A stretch of 64,000 nucleotides of DNA from Ooceraea biroi (GCF_003672135.1 NC_039506.1:8494001-8558000), one strand, 5' to 3'. Counted from the stretch's first letter, positions 24,785 to 36,533 are shown. The notes: generated by a model not told the origin, from the letters alone. A program made the numbers and translations.

Positions 24785-25273
24785 CGAGGGGTTGGTCACT
24801 AGCAGTTATAGTGTACAAAAATTACCCTTGATACGGATTACCTTTAAATTACCTCAGATTCCTTAAGATTACCTAATACTACAACAGTTCGATCAAATAA
24901 CTTGGCAAAAGTTTCAATTTACTGTCAAAATTCATCAATGCCGTATTTTCCATATTGATTTCAGCCGGTAGTTCCCTCGATCATTGTTCAGAATTTTCCA
25001 TTTTGATCAATTTCGATAATAAAACCAGAAACAAATAATAAACTAGCACAGAGCAAAAGAATCAAGCACAGAGTAGGCAGCTCGGTGGACATATAGATCC
25101 GAAAACATATGAAAGGTTGCGTTTCCGATATTTGGTTGTCTCTCGGCGGTTAGATATACTGAATATATATCGCGCATGGCATCACGATTACCTTAGATTA
25201 CCTCAGATTATCTGAAACTACCCAAGAATTACCTAGCCCTTGTACAAAGATTACCTCAGTGACCAACCCCTCG
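24785..25273. mobile_element. Non-autonomous DNA transposon (MITE-like), 8-bp target duplication
   Basis: The element starts with CGAGGGGTTGGTCACT (24785-24800) and ends with its exact reverse complement (25258-25273). Perfect 8-bp direct repeats, TAGTTTCC, flank it at 24777-24784 and 25274-25281, which marks a target-site duplication. Inside the termini both ends carry a TGTACAA motif and four ATTACC(T/C) words each. The 489-bp body has no open frame of note, so transposase would have to come from elsewhere. An 8-bp duplication is usual for the hAT and P superfamilies. The TIR does not start with CA and the duplication lacks the common hAT central pattern, so I leave the superfamily open. 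Confidence 0.88.
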
Positions 25274-25281
25274 TAGTTTCC
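25274..25281 (+). repeat. Right target-site duplication
   Basis: TAGTTTCC directly abuts the right terminal inverted repeat and is identical to 24777-24784. Confidence 0.85.
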
Positions 25282-25285
25282 TTCT

Positions 25286-25303
25286 GATGACACATGTGTC
25301 ATC
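25286..25303. promoter_or_regulatory. 18-bp perfect palindrome containing CACATGTG
   Basis: GATGACACATGTGTCATC is a perfect 18-bp palindrome five bases beyond the right target duplication. Its core CACATGTG is an extended E-box (CANNTG), and the arms contain TGACA/TGTCA, which resembles TALE homeodomain sites. Function is inferred only from the motif. Confidence 0.3.
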
Positions 25304-25439
25304 TTACAAAAACCTATTTATACAGCATGCAACTTACATCACGTATGTTATGTTTTATTCGAAACAATCATCAATGAATCATGTAGATTCGCATCAAGTA
25401 ACAGCGTGTGGCGCAATTTTCGATGACACTGTTTCTCAG

Positions 25440-28060
25440 AGATGACGCCGAAAGAATTTATTCAGTCGGGAATAATGCAACTTGGATGTGCAACGCGAAC
25501 AGTATGAGATTTCGCCGAGCAGACATGTATCGTGATTCTCGCGCGAAGTCGCTGCCGATATTTCGCTAAGTTATTGCGGCTAAGTACGTAAGACGACTGA
25601 TTGTGCGATGCGCGCGTCATACGAGAACCGTAACTTCCTCGAAAAATGATATGATATGAGAAGCCGGACGATGCATGCAAATGCATAACGAGTCTTCTTT
25701 TTAATTTCACATAAAACAGAATAACCGACCGCGCGCTTCAACGGCGTAGACAGCGAAAAGCAACGGACGGCTCTTCTACCTTTTTACATAAAGAGCATTC
25801 CGAATAATCGTTCCTCCGCGCGGCATAGACTTGTTTTATCACGGTGGTTTTATAAGCGCGGATAATAATCGCGCGACGCATTCTGCGGGCTCAATTGAAA
25901 AGTGGTTTTGCCGGTGCTTCCACGGTCGCTTTAAAATTCAACGACTGCTGCACGATACCCATCCTCTCAACGCGACGTCGCGTCGGCATCACCGGCTTGA
26001 TAACACGTGCGCATTGCGACGTTTCTCCTCTCCGTTTCTCTCTTTTCTTTTTTTATCACGCGATGCTAAATTTGCGATAAGCCAGCATTAAGTCAGCACT
26101 GTCGTTGCACGCACAGTAATCCGCGGATGATCCGGCAATCACATACCCGTTTAATAAATGCGTCCAATCGGCGCATACTCGCGCCCGCTCGCGCGCGATC
26201 GATGGTCATTAACGTCTCTATATTGATAACAAAATCGCTGTAAACGCCGACGCGCCGTCGGCGCAAAGGGAATGCTGAAACGTCGACGGTCGTGAGCGAT
26301 CGTAAATGAAGTTATCGGACTACCGTCGACACGAGCACGATAAACGGCCGTCAGGGAAAAAAATAAATAAATGAACGCCGGCGGCCGCGGAAGGGGGATC
26401 GCTGGGATGCGCATGGTCGGCGTCGATTTTAATTCCCGCGAAATGCAACGCGCACAGAGCCGCGGTCGGCATTCGTGACATTCACGAGGAATTGCAGTCG
26501 CGGTCATCGTGCATGCATAAGACAGGATTTAAGGCCGGGTCGTGCCACCCCCCTACCCCCGTCCGTGTGTTAAGCACATTAATATCCATTTAAATCGCGC
26601 GCGAATGTGAGAGGGCCGGCTGTTGCACGTGCGCGAGGGTTCGTTCGCGACACGTTCGCGTGCGTGCACATTCGCATGCACATTCACTGACAAACATTTG
26701 TCACACGGAGCGACCGGTAAAAGTGACCGCATTTATTCAGACGAAATCGAGATTTACGCTGTCGTCGCGTTTCACGTTCCGCCGAAACTGCGCGATGTTT
26801 TATAATAGCCGCGATAAATGCGATTTTCTGTATCACGCCACGCGTCTGTATTTATGGGTGGATGTTTATGACCGTTGAAATTCCGATTTAACCTCCGGTT
26901 AGCTATGGGATCCCGATACGCCGGGATCATGTGGAGTCAATTGCGTTGTTGCTCGGGACTGCGTTCAACTTTGACGAAGTTCTATAAATATTTTTCGATG
27001 AGAAATATAGCGATCGAGAAAGCGGTTTTGTAAAAAGTGGGACTTTAAACTTTTACACTGAAACTATAAACTTTCCCGACGCGTTCGGTATATGATGCCG
27101 GGTGGCAATGCTGCAAGCATTGTTATGTGAACGTTTTCATTGCGAAGGAATTATTTGCAAGAAAAATAGAATCTATTATATACTAACAAGTACTTTTTAA
27201 AAAATGGATGATGTGATCAAGACTTTATAAGAATTTATATTCGCATCACGATTAAAGTGCAATGTTCCTTAACGAACTAATCATTCTTCTTTGTCGCTCA
27301 GGTGCGAGCGCGTGCGTATAGATGTGCAGGAATTATTTACGCGGTTTTTATGGCGAGTGGGTAACGAGAAGGAATTTTTCACGACGGTCGACTGTCCGGT
27401 CGCGAAAATGATTGGCTTAACGAGCGCTGGGAGGAACGCGTCTAATCGTAAGAGGACGAGAAAAAGCGACGAATGAATAACGACCGAGACGCCTGTGAAA
27501 ACAGAACCGCGCAACGTTTTCTTCCTACCGCACCGTCGCTAATGGACGGTTTCGGATTTAGTCATATCCGTATTACCACGAGGAACATTAATCTGTATCC
27601 CTGTGCGCGCGCGCACGAACGTCTGAACTTTTGTGCTCAACTTAAATCTGCCGAGAAGAAAAGCGCGCACCGAGAGACGAACGAGAATGCCATACTCCGA
27701 AATTACTTTCCGCGCAGTGTTCCGTAAGCTAAGTAGAATGTTGTGTCCCTATGAATCACGGCACTGTTACGTTATAAATAGAAAGCGATTTGCGTTCGTC
27801 ATGAGCATCTCAAGCGAGAAATTAGCGCGAGATTGACATGATACAATTGCCGTGCAATTAAATTCGGGTGAAAAGTTTAAGTAGTAACGCGAAATTGGTA
27901 ACGCTAAGTTGATTTTAATTCTAACAAGAGACCAAGAAAAGGTACAAGCTGTGCGATTATACGCATATCTAGCGCATTATGACTTTTGTTTACAGTCTTT
28001 ATAAATTTCTCTGTAAGGTGGGCTCTGCTTGTTTGTCTTCACACAAACTTGCGTCAAAAG
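25440..28060. other. Non-coding mosaic stretch
   Basis: CpG-dense at 25480-25600, 25730-26560 and 27290-27720, AT-rich at 26970-27280 and 27840-28020. Frames of 60-118 codons overlap on both strands. No supported gene. Confidence 0.45.
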
Positions 28061-29480
28061 ACGTGGTTTTGATGCTCGGATAAATAACTAACTCGTGCTC
28101 GGTCTACCATCTCGCAGGCGGAGATTCGGTCTCGCCGGAGAGAAAGAGCGATCGCTGCTGAGAGAACGGAAGGACCGCTTCAGTCTACCGATATTGCGAT
28201 CTCGAGCATTGCGCGAGTATTTCCAATGGCGGAGGCAATTGCACAAAGAAGTCACGGATTCCTTCGCTAGGCGCGAGAGGAACAGAAAAGAGCACGAGAC
28301 AGATAGAGACGAGGGGGACAGAGGGAGGTGTCTAGAGAGACAGTCAGAACCGACGGAACGTAAGAAGATTCCGGAGTTGAAAGAGCAGACTCCTGTAGCT
28401 CACCCTCGAAAGGTGAGGTTGCACAAGCCCTCACCCTCAACCTCCCCCACGTCCTACCTTTCCCTCTCCTTCGCTTTCCACAATCTATAGCCGGCTTAAC
28501 TCCGGCATGCCCGTATTTTACGGGGATACAGACGCACGCGAGCGCGCACATACACACATATATATATATGTGTATATACGCGTGGTCGCACACTGCAGGA
28601 GCTCCTGCCCCCGCTCCTCTCTTCATCCGTGGAAGTGTGCCCTGGCGCTGCAGGGTTCCTTTCCTCCCTCACAGGTTACCGTCGTACCTTCGGCCCGCGT
28701 CCTCCCTGAAACCTTGATCCCCCCCCCCCTTTGCCCAATCCGTATAAGCTAAAAACGACTTGGTCGCTTAAGGTTTCGCTTAATCTTCCCTTATCCCTCA
28801 GCGTGGCAGGTACCCGTAGGATCGTGGGAGATCTCTTGGTTCTTCTCTTTTTTTCGCCGTCGAGGGAAGGTGGAGGAGGCGACGATTGTGTCGCCTCGGT
28901 GACACATCTAGAACGATCCCTCTTCTAGCGTCGGACTGCGCGGGATTAATATTGATGATGGGGAAACTTAAAAAAAAAGAGGCGAGATGTATCGTGCCGG
29001 ACTGCTATTCGAGATACGTAGATGCATAACGACTGGTGATCGCAATCTTGTAAGACCTGACGAACATCACAGGAAGGGCAGGCGAAACAAGCGTGAAGAA
29101 TCCATATTCCGTATCGTTTAGAAAGATACGCCACGTGTACACTGATGCAGTAGCATCAGCTCTGCGCTCTCCTATTTTTTACGGCAATTTCATTATCGCC
29201 TGCCTGGGATCCAAAGTCAGTCGATCACTCGTACAGACCCGCGCGACGGCTTACGGATCTACTCTGATGCTCGTACGAATAAATCTAAAACCTGAAGCGA
29301 GGGTGACACGACGCACCGTCGTCTTCCGTTCTTCTAAGTTTGGAAAAAGATAGAAGTCGGCCCCCCTCCGATCAGTCATTGCGACAGCACTCCCGCAATG
29401 ACACGGGACAAATCGAAAAGAAGAGGGAACGATTTGTTCCTTGCTGTCGTGCCAAGTTTACATGAAGATAGCAGGGAGGT
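28060..29480. other. Pyrimidine-rich non-coding block
   Basis: Bases 28420-28900 are dominated by C and T on the forward strand. The block contains a short CA/TA microsatellite near 28549-28579 and an 11-base C run at 28719-28729. The neighbouring DNA lacks this strand asymmetry. A 131-codon frame at 28095-28490 begins at GTG and is charge-rich because of purine bias. No known family is recognisable. Confidence 0.4.
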
Positions 29481-31020
29481 AAATCATGTTATCAAGTTAT
29501 TTGACTACTTTTTTCACGATAGAGATAAAGAATTTTTAGACGAATTATACTAGTTATCATTATTAAAATTAATATTTATTTAAGAGTTATTAAACAGTCA
29601 TCAATTTTAACTGTGGAATAATGTTACATCGCAGCAAATAGGTGAAACAAAGGGAAAATTTGAATCAAGCTTGAAATGAATTTTAAATCGGTATAATAAA
29701 ATGACGCGTATCGCTTAAGCAACTTCCGTTTAATTCAGTTAAGGTCGCTCCACATAAATTATGACGTGACCGTTAAAGGTATTAGCTAGCTTCCCGGACA
29801 ACCATTCGTTCCAGTAGTAACCATCTCCATAGTTATTCGACACTGATTATCCGACATAGATTAACATGGTCTAATTGGCGTGTCTACGGCAACCAGAATT
29901 CCCAAGCGAATTACCGACTTCAATTTCCGAAAGACAGTGAGAAAATCAATATGGATTGTAATTGCGAGATATGATTGCTAAGATGACGATAAAATCTGAT
30001 AACTTTTTCTGTAATTATATATTTTCTACGTTACAACTAATTGTGATCAAATCAAGGAAATTATTAGGAATATATCTTGTCTTGATTTTAAATTTTTCGA
30101 AAAATATCTTTAGAAGCAAGATTATTGTTAATTAAGTTTCTATATACTAATCTCTCGAAATGATAAAACACGGAAAATGTAACCTGAAAAATAATGCGAA
30201 AACACACACACATACAGACGAGACAATAGAAAATAGCATAAATGTTCCGTTCGAGACTATTGACTATTTCTCACTATCTCTCTATCGTTCGCCCTCTCTC
30301 TTTTTGCTGGCATCCTTCCTGCCACAGGATCAACTCTTTCTTTCTTCCGTCTTTTCTCTCTTTACTCCTCGACTGCTTTCAGCAGTTTCCTGCGGATTCC
30401 GTTATGAACGCGTGTGCACAGAAGCGGCGCCCGATATCCGCGTCGCGGGACCGTCGCGGGACTTTTTGGTGCGGGCTTTCGCCCCTTTCAGGGTAACCGG
30501 AGCTGCGGGACGGAGGAGCGCAGGAAGAACGGGGTAGTCAGGGGTGGACACTGTGGTTCTTCGTGCGACAGTCAAGGGGGGAAAGGGCCCTTTGTATCGA
30601 GGGCACCGACCGTGAATCCGGTACGAGTATCTGTACACGTCGCTCTTCCTGCTCACGACGCGAAAACACGGTCCACGACTTTGGAATTTCACGTGGATGC
30701 CGTGTAGCACTTCGTGCCAAATCTGTCTTCAATAAAAGTGAACGGCGAAAATAAAACCTTGCCTTATGGAATTTGATCCGGAGGAGATTAAGCATGAATT
30801 TCGTGTATTACAGCGTGATATCTTTTACGCATATACATTCACGTATAATTTATGTGCATTCAGAAAATTAACAAAATTCCTCATCTAAAAAACTAAGAAA
30901 ATGTCGACATTACGCGTATACTTGCTTAAAAGCTTTGCTAATATTTAGAAGGTATTTCCTGAGCGTCACTTTAATCGAGTTACTGTTATTATTATGACAA
31001 ACGCGATAACCGCAATGGCC
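29480..31020. other. Non-coding stretch, AT-rich with a GC-rich centre
   Basis: AT-rich at 29480-30170 and 30780-31010. The part between is pyrimidine-rich, then CpG-rich. An imperfect inverted pair (AAATCAAGG and TCTTGATTT) lies at about 30053-30092. No gene is supported. Confidence 0.45.
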
Positions 31021-31380
31021 GTTGGCAAAGAATGGAGATGCGCAAAATCAATTCGATTGTTCCGCTAGTCGGGTTCTTGCGCGTGGCAGGCGCCCCGGCA
31101 AAGTTTCGGGCCGAATCCTCCCTTTTTCCAGAAGCCACAAAGGCTTTTCTTGCATTATTTTCGCCGGAGCACGCCGGAGGATTGCATCCTCCGACGGCGG
31201 ATCAACCAGAGCGAGAATAAAAGGCGGGAAGCGCGGGCGGCGGGATGCGAAAAACGACGGAGGTAGTTGCGGAGCAGAAGAACGGAACCGCGCCAGCGTG
31301 GTCAGCCGAAGGCAAAACAAGAGCCACGAGCTTTATTGACTGGAACCGATGAAAAACGAGCAGAGAGATCGACTACCATT

Positions 31381-31515
31381 CTGCCGCACCGCGCCGCGCT
31401 GTGCTGTGCCATGCCATGCCGCGCCGCACCGCGTCGCGCCACGCCGAGTCGAGTCGAGTCGAGTCGAAACGAGCCGAGTCGAGTTGAGTCGAATCGAGTC
31501 GAGTCGAGTCGAGTT
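31381..31515. repeat. Pentanucleotide array of two unit families
   Basis: Twenty-seven consecutive 5-base units keep perfect register. The first 13 are variants of GCGCC, GTGCC, ATGCC and GCACC. The last 14 are mainly GAGTC, with GAAAC, GAGCC, GAGTT and GAATC variants. Because the array is in phase with a 15-base codon period, all frames through it stay open and encode repeats such as SRVES or LDSTR. These frames are artefacts of the array. Confidence 0.93.
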
Positions 31516-31519
31516 GTGG

Positions 31520-33340
31520 CCACGCCGGTCCGCACCGAAACTCGAGCTCCGGCAGGGCCGACAGGGGGATAAAAGTTCTCCTGCGTCTCGCATCGATGCG
31601 ATAGGTAAATACGCGAGATAGATACGTGACGTCACCTATGCGAATACATATGTGCCACAACGTATACGCTTTCCCGCGGGCGCGTCGAAAGGGTGCATCG
31701 CTCCCGTGCAACCGCGAAACTTTTACCACCCACCTCGTCTACGTTTCCCTGCGCATACAACTCATCCGCTCGCAATTTTCACCTTAGCGATCGGTTCTTT
31801 GCAATCTTCACCGAATTATCGGTGAAGATCTAAATTTGACGAAGCTCGGGAGAGCACTTTGAAATTCATAACAATCGTCAGTGTTTGCTTTTATATAGGA
31901 ATAGTGATTAGTCATATCATAATCAGAAATAAAATATTAAAATAAATATATTTGTTGCGTGCCTTGTGTCGGATTCTGTTTTATACGCAAACGAATCGGT
32001 AGCTACCGCGTTTCTTATTCCTTGACTTTAATATAGTGCTCGTTACAATGCAGTTTTTACGAGAACTGAAATGCACCACGGGAAAAAAACAACCTGGCAA
32101 TCCGCACGGCGTCTTTTCTCATTTCGCGTCGGGTGCACGCGAGAGAGCATTTCCGGGTCCCCGAATATTTCTTCCGGCGCGCGGCCGCGCACGACCTGTA
32201 CGGGCCGATATACTCGCGTATTGCATTTTCAGCAGACAGCTACGTGGCCGTGCTACATACCCGATACGAACGTACGTACGTATATGGAAGTTACGTGTCG
32301 AATCAACTACGATCGGAGAACAGCTGACGCGATGTCCCACGGACCAATCAGTTTTATCCGTCGTGGAGCCAGTCTCCGTCGTTCGTCGTGCAATTTCGAA
32401 GATTGCGCCGCGGCGCACGATGATGACCGGCAGTGACATCGCTGCGCGCGATCGACTTCCGGTTCCGCCTGAAAACCGCAGACCGTCAGAGATTAACGAC
32501 GTATCGCGACTCGTGGCACGACCGGCGAGAAGCGAATCGCACAGGGACCACGACGTGGTCCCCCGGGGAACATGATGGTTGAAACTAAAAAAAGACAGGT
32601 GGAAAAACCATAGGAGAGGGAGAAGCAATCGTCCACGATGCTCCTCGGAAAACCCCAAAATATCCACTCCTTCTCGCATACACATACGTGCGTACACACA
32701 TGGTCATACATCAGTGAATAATCGCGGAGAAGTAACGGGGTGGCCATGGCGTGAGTCGGAAGTTTCGACAAAAGTTTCCGTTTCGTTTGAGGGTAAACTT
32801 GAACCGATTCAATTTGACATTGTTGCCTCATGTCGGATCAGGCATACATATTCACGTGTGTGCGAGGTGCATACATGCACACACGGAGTCCGGTTGTGTA
32901 TCGCGCGCGAGAACGGTATCCGAATCGGATAAAAGTTTAAAGCTGTGACTCAGTAATAAACCTCGGCAACTTCGGCGACGCGCATGGAAAAGAAGGGAGG
33001 AGGGCTTTTCGCGCGTCCTCTTTTTTCCGCCCCGAAGGAACGGAGGGATGAAGAGATGGGGATGGGAAAGGACGGGGGCGAGACGGGCACAGCGAGAGTC
33101 GTTTAAAGTCGTAATTGCGCCAATTTCGAGTCGCTCCTCTTTTTCTCTCTCCCGCTCGCTTTTCATCTCTTCAACGCCACTTCTGGTAATGAGAATGAAA
33201 CAAACGCCCTTCTCTCTCTTCTCCTCGAATCGGCCCGGCAATATCGCCCGCCGAAGTAAAACAGAAAAAAAAGCTTGCACGACGACAACGGAATCTTTGA
33301 TTACTAATTGACGATTGATAATTGAATTCGTAGGCATAAG
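31520..33340. other. CpG-rich non-coding stretch
   Basis: Stop-poor DNA with overlapping frames of 179 and 192 codons on opposite strands at 32036-32697, both starting at non-ATG codons. It contains a 9-bp inverted repeat at 32544-32562 and a pyrimidine-rich run at 33130-33240. No known motif is present. Confidence 0.4.
32544..32562. repeat. 9-bp perfect inverted repeat with 1-base centre
   Basis: GGGACCACG and CGTGGTCCC flank a single A. The palindrome CCCCGGGG overlaps its right end at 32561-32568. Confidence 0.75.
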
Positions 33341-35900
33341 CGTTTCATTAATTTTAAATAAGAAAGCGAGCGAGAAGTAGTCGTCGCAAAGATTTTACGT
33401 GCTTGCATAAGTGTAAGGTAAACGCTGACGATATTGCCGCGATTTACGATGAAAGAAATCAATTATATGTTTTAATATTACATTTCCAGCGTAAAAATGT
33501 ATTTTTTATATTGGAAAAAATAAAGAAAATAATTTACTTCCATTTATAAATTAGTAAACAAATATGCACGTTATCGAAATAAAATAAAGATATACATAGA
33601 CGTTGCTAGAATTTCTCAAAATCGAGTATCTCATCTTGAGTACACGTGACTACGCCCTTAAACGATTTGCTTATCAATCGGCCTTTACTTCCGGCCTCAC
33701 GAGCAGGAACACGCGCTTCAAAAATGGAACGGTGACGCGAAGTAGGAGCGAAACTCGAGGGGAATTGTACGTGCATTCGGAGCGGCGGAGACGCTTTGAG
33801 AGCGAAATGTTTTCGTTTTGAGATCCTCCAACGTCCTCCAGAGCTTTCCCGCGAGGAAATCCCCGCTCTTCTTTTCACCCGGTGAGTGCAGCGACGCGGC
33901 GGTGCCCGGGTTTTTAACCCATTCTTTCATGCATTTGCAGCTTTTCCACGACGCCTTTGATGTGACTAGCTAGGGGCGCCGACTTCCCCGTATAGGAGTA
34001 CGCGTATAAAATACACATACGCACACGTAACGAGAACGAGAGAAAGAGAAGGGACAGAGTTTATAGGTGGAAAAACCGGACCACGTCCTCCACCTTTTCC
34101 GCCTTTCCGGGATCTCCTTCTCTCTTCTTTGTTTATACAGCACCTCTTGGATGGTTGGATAACGTTCAGGAGCAACCTCTTCAACCTGAACCATCCCCTC
34201 TGTTTCCCTCCATTTCGTTCCATCCGCTGCCACCATCGTGCCGCTAATCACTCTGCCGCGAATGTATTGTCGGTTTTGCTTTCTCCTTTTGCCGCTGCCG
34301 CGGGGGAGAGTGCCGCGAAAAAGCGGAAAAACGAAGGAGCGGTTGAGGGTGAAATGAATTGATCGATGGCGAGAATAGAAAACGAAACACTCGAGGGATT
34401 CGTTCGTTTGGCATTCTTCGTATGTAAACTAAAGTACAACTAGAGAGTGCAACATGACATGAAAGTGCCGACAGGCATGTATGTAAAGTTAATCGAAAGC
34501 GACGAATGAAACACGACGACGAATAAAAACTATTTATATTTTCATGACAAAATTATTAAAAAATAATAGAAAATTTCGTCCATCAAAATATCTTAAATAT
34601 TTACTTGACTTTACTAGATGACTTCTAAATTCCGAGATACAAATTAACTGCACTAAAAAAGGAAACGTAATTTTTAAGAGCAACACAGTTTAGCAGGAAA
34701 GTTACAAATTTTAACAAACAAGTAGATGTATTTCGCATACTTAGGGAGCGATACACCATGCGACAGGTATACAACTTCCTAACGATATATTGTTACGTAC
34801 ACTCGCCCATGTACATAACATACGACACGGAGATACAGCTAAGCCGAAGCGCGGAGGAAAAAAGACAGAAAAAGTAAATGGATGACGAAAAGAAAATGAC
34901 ACTTGGCGTAGAGGAGGAGAAGCAATTCCACTCTCGGTTTCCTTTTTCCCGTTTCTCTCATCCCTCCGCACCGTCCTATCCTCTGACCTCGTTCTCTTTC
35001 TCTCTCTCTCTTCCCTTTTTATTTTTTCGTCCGACACTCGTCGCCCGTGCACCACGCTTACGATCCGACACGAGCGGGAACGAGAACGAGAAACGCATCC
35101 TGGCCGCGGTCCCCACGGAGTTGTGACGATTGTAATTTACATAAGCTTTCTTTTCATTTCGATGACGACGTCGCTGAGGCTCAGTCGACGAAGAAGCGAG
35201 GAGTAGTCAACGACCGGGAGGATCGAATTCTTTGCGCCTCGTAGCCGAGATCGTCGCGCGATATAGCATCGAGAATCTCCTGCAAGAAGGACGTAGCCAT
35301 TCCGCGTTTTATTTACGTCATCATCCTGATTATCTTTGACGATATACGTCAAGAGCCAGAGTGAAATAAAGAGAGATAAATGTAATAGGATTACCGGCAT
35401 ACAAACAGAGCACTGGTGGGATTGGATATGTCCAGCTGAGCCAGTAAGTTTTAATCGGAAAAGCCACGTAAAGAGATTGTGCGATTCAAATAAATAACTT
35501 ATACGCGAATTCGCTCATTTTTCCAAACAGAAATCCTTTGTGAAAAGAAGAAATTGGTTATCCAAAACGGAAAGGCAAACGCAGTAAAGTCTGAATCGTA
35601 TATAATTTTTGAATCATTCGAACAAAGTTGATCAATAATGATTTAACGTGCACGGCCCCTGAATCGCAAAATTTCTCCCATAGCAGAGAAAATGTTGAAT
35701 TTCTTTAAGCTGCTGCAAAAGTGTTCGGATAATGACACTACTGTGTCATTAAAGCTGCAACATATCGCGACGATAATGCAATTATCACCGGGCAACAAGT
35801 TATCTTTCGCGCGATTTCACGAGAATCGAAGTTCTCAGTCGCGTAACTGGTACGTGACTACTCGTTCTCCGTAGCTTCGTGTATCTATATTTGTACTATG
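33340..35900. other. Non-coding mosaic stretch
   Basis: AT-rich at 33340-33600, 34440-34740 and 35400-35700, CpG- or pyrimidine-rich between. A perfect 9-bp hairpin lies at 35730-35751. A GGTGAGTG resembling a splice donor at 33881 has no convincing exon before it. No gene supported. Confidence 0.45.
35730..35751. repeat. Perfect 9-bp hairpin
   Basis: TAATGACAC and GTGTCATTA are exact reverse complements around a 4-base TACT loop. The stem is too short for a typical microRNA precursor. Confidence 0.7.
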
Positions 35901-35909
35901 TGCGGCTCT

Positions 35910-36533
35910 TTAATGAAACGATATTATCTTTACGATTCGTTCTCTCGATAACGGGGTTAGAGGGGCTCCAGGACTATGCGAGCAATGCGCCGTGTAATTG
36001 CGGATCACGCGTGTCTCTTCCGCAAGTGAAAATTTTTGCGCTCTGGCAAAGTTACGCGAAATGCCTCTCACGATCTTTCCGGTTTTGTACGAGAGGGAAA
36101 GAGAAAGATGTAGATGGACGCATTCCTCGAGCCGATTTGGCCGATCTGGCTGACGCAAAACTTCGTAATGGCTGACCGTATGCGAGTATTTCCTAGGAGA
36201 AATTTTGTAACTTGACGACTCGATTTTGTACATTGCAAGTGCAACGGATTCAAGATCGCGAAAAACTCGTGGCGTCATATCGCTTATCGACGCAAGGCTC
36301 TCCAAGCTTTCCGAGAAATACCGGAAGTTGCTACCAGCAACGTACGTGACTCGTTTGAACCGAAGACCGCTACTTATACAAATTCCTCGTGTATTACGTA
36401 AATTACGTAAATACGTGCAGTTGTATATTTTATCGCCAGCGATGGCTGAACCAGTCACACGGACAAAATTGCTGACGCACACTATCACAGCTGCGATCAA
36501 GGTACAGCGTGAGTATTTTCTTGCGCAAGCCAT
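35910..36533 (-). CDS. Longest open frame in the window, unrecognised (doubtful)
   Basis: An ATG at 36533-36531 opens 207 codons to a stop at 35910-35912. The product begins MACARKYSRCTLIAAVIVCV, a short basic start followed by a hydrophobic run and small residues (TGSAIAG), which would suit a signal peptide. The rest is basic and serine-rich without cysteine pairs, repeats or known motifs. A forward frame of 136 codons overlaps it. With the stop frequency expected at this base composition, a frame of about 200 codons is only mildly surprising in 128 kb of two-strand sequence. I see no TATA box, intron signals or codon bias to support it. Confidence 0.13.
   Translation of the reverse strand: MACARKYSRCTLIAAVIVCVSNFVRVTGSAIAGDKIYNCTYLRNLRNTRGICISSGLRFKRVTYVAGSNFRYFSESLESLASISDMTPRVFRDLESVALAMYKIESSSYKISPRKYSHTVSHYEVLRQPDRPNRLEECVHLHLSLSLSYKTGKIVRGISRNFARAQKFSLAEETRVIRNYTAHCSHSPGAPLTPLSRERIVKIISFH

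Noticed and set aside
28945..29025. A segment reading EARCIVPDCYSRYVDA that recalls a zinc-binding THAP start
   Set aside because: Only one C-x4-C pair is present, the frame stops at once, and no further conserved residues follow.
31302..31729. Frames of 77-118 codons encoding repeats such as LDSTR and SRVES
   Set aside because: They are produced entirely by the 5-base tandem array at 31381-31515, which is open in all phases.
32036..32697. Opposing frames of 179 and 192 codons
   Set aside because: Neither begins with ATG, both follow CpG-driven stop depletion, and no motif is recognisable.
33841..33890. GGTGAGTG as a splice donor
   Set aside because: The frame before it contains stops close by and no acceptor precedes it.
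36483..36505. TATCACAGCTGCGATCAAGG resembles the start of the miR-2 family
   Set aside because: Only the first nine bases match, and no complementary arm lies within about 80 bases on either side.
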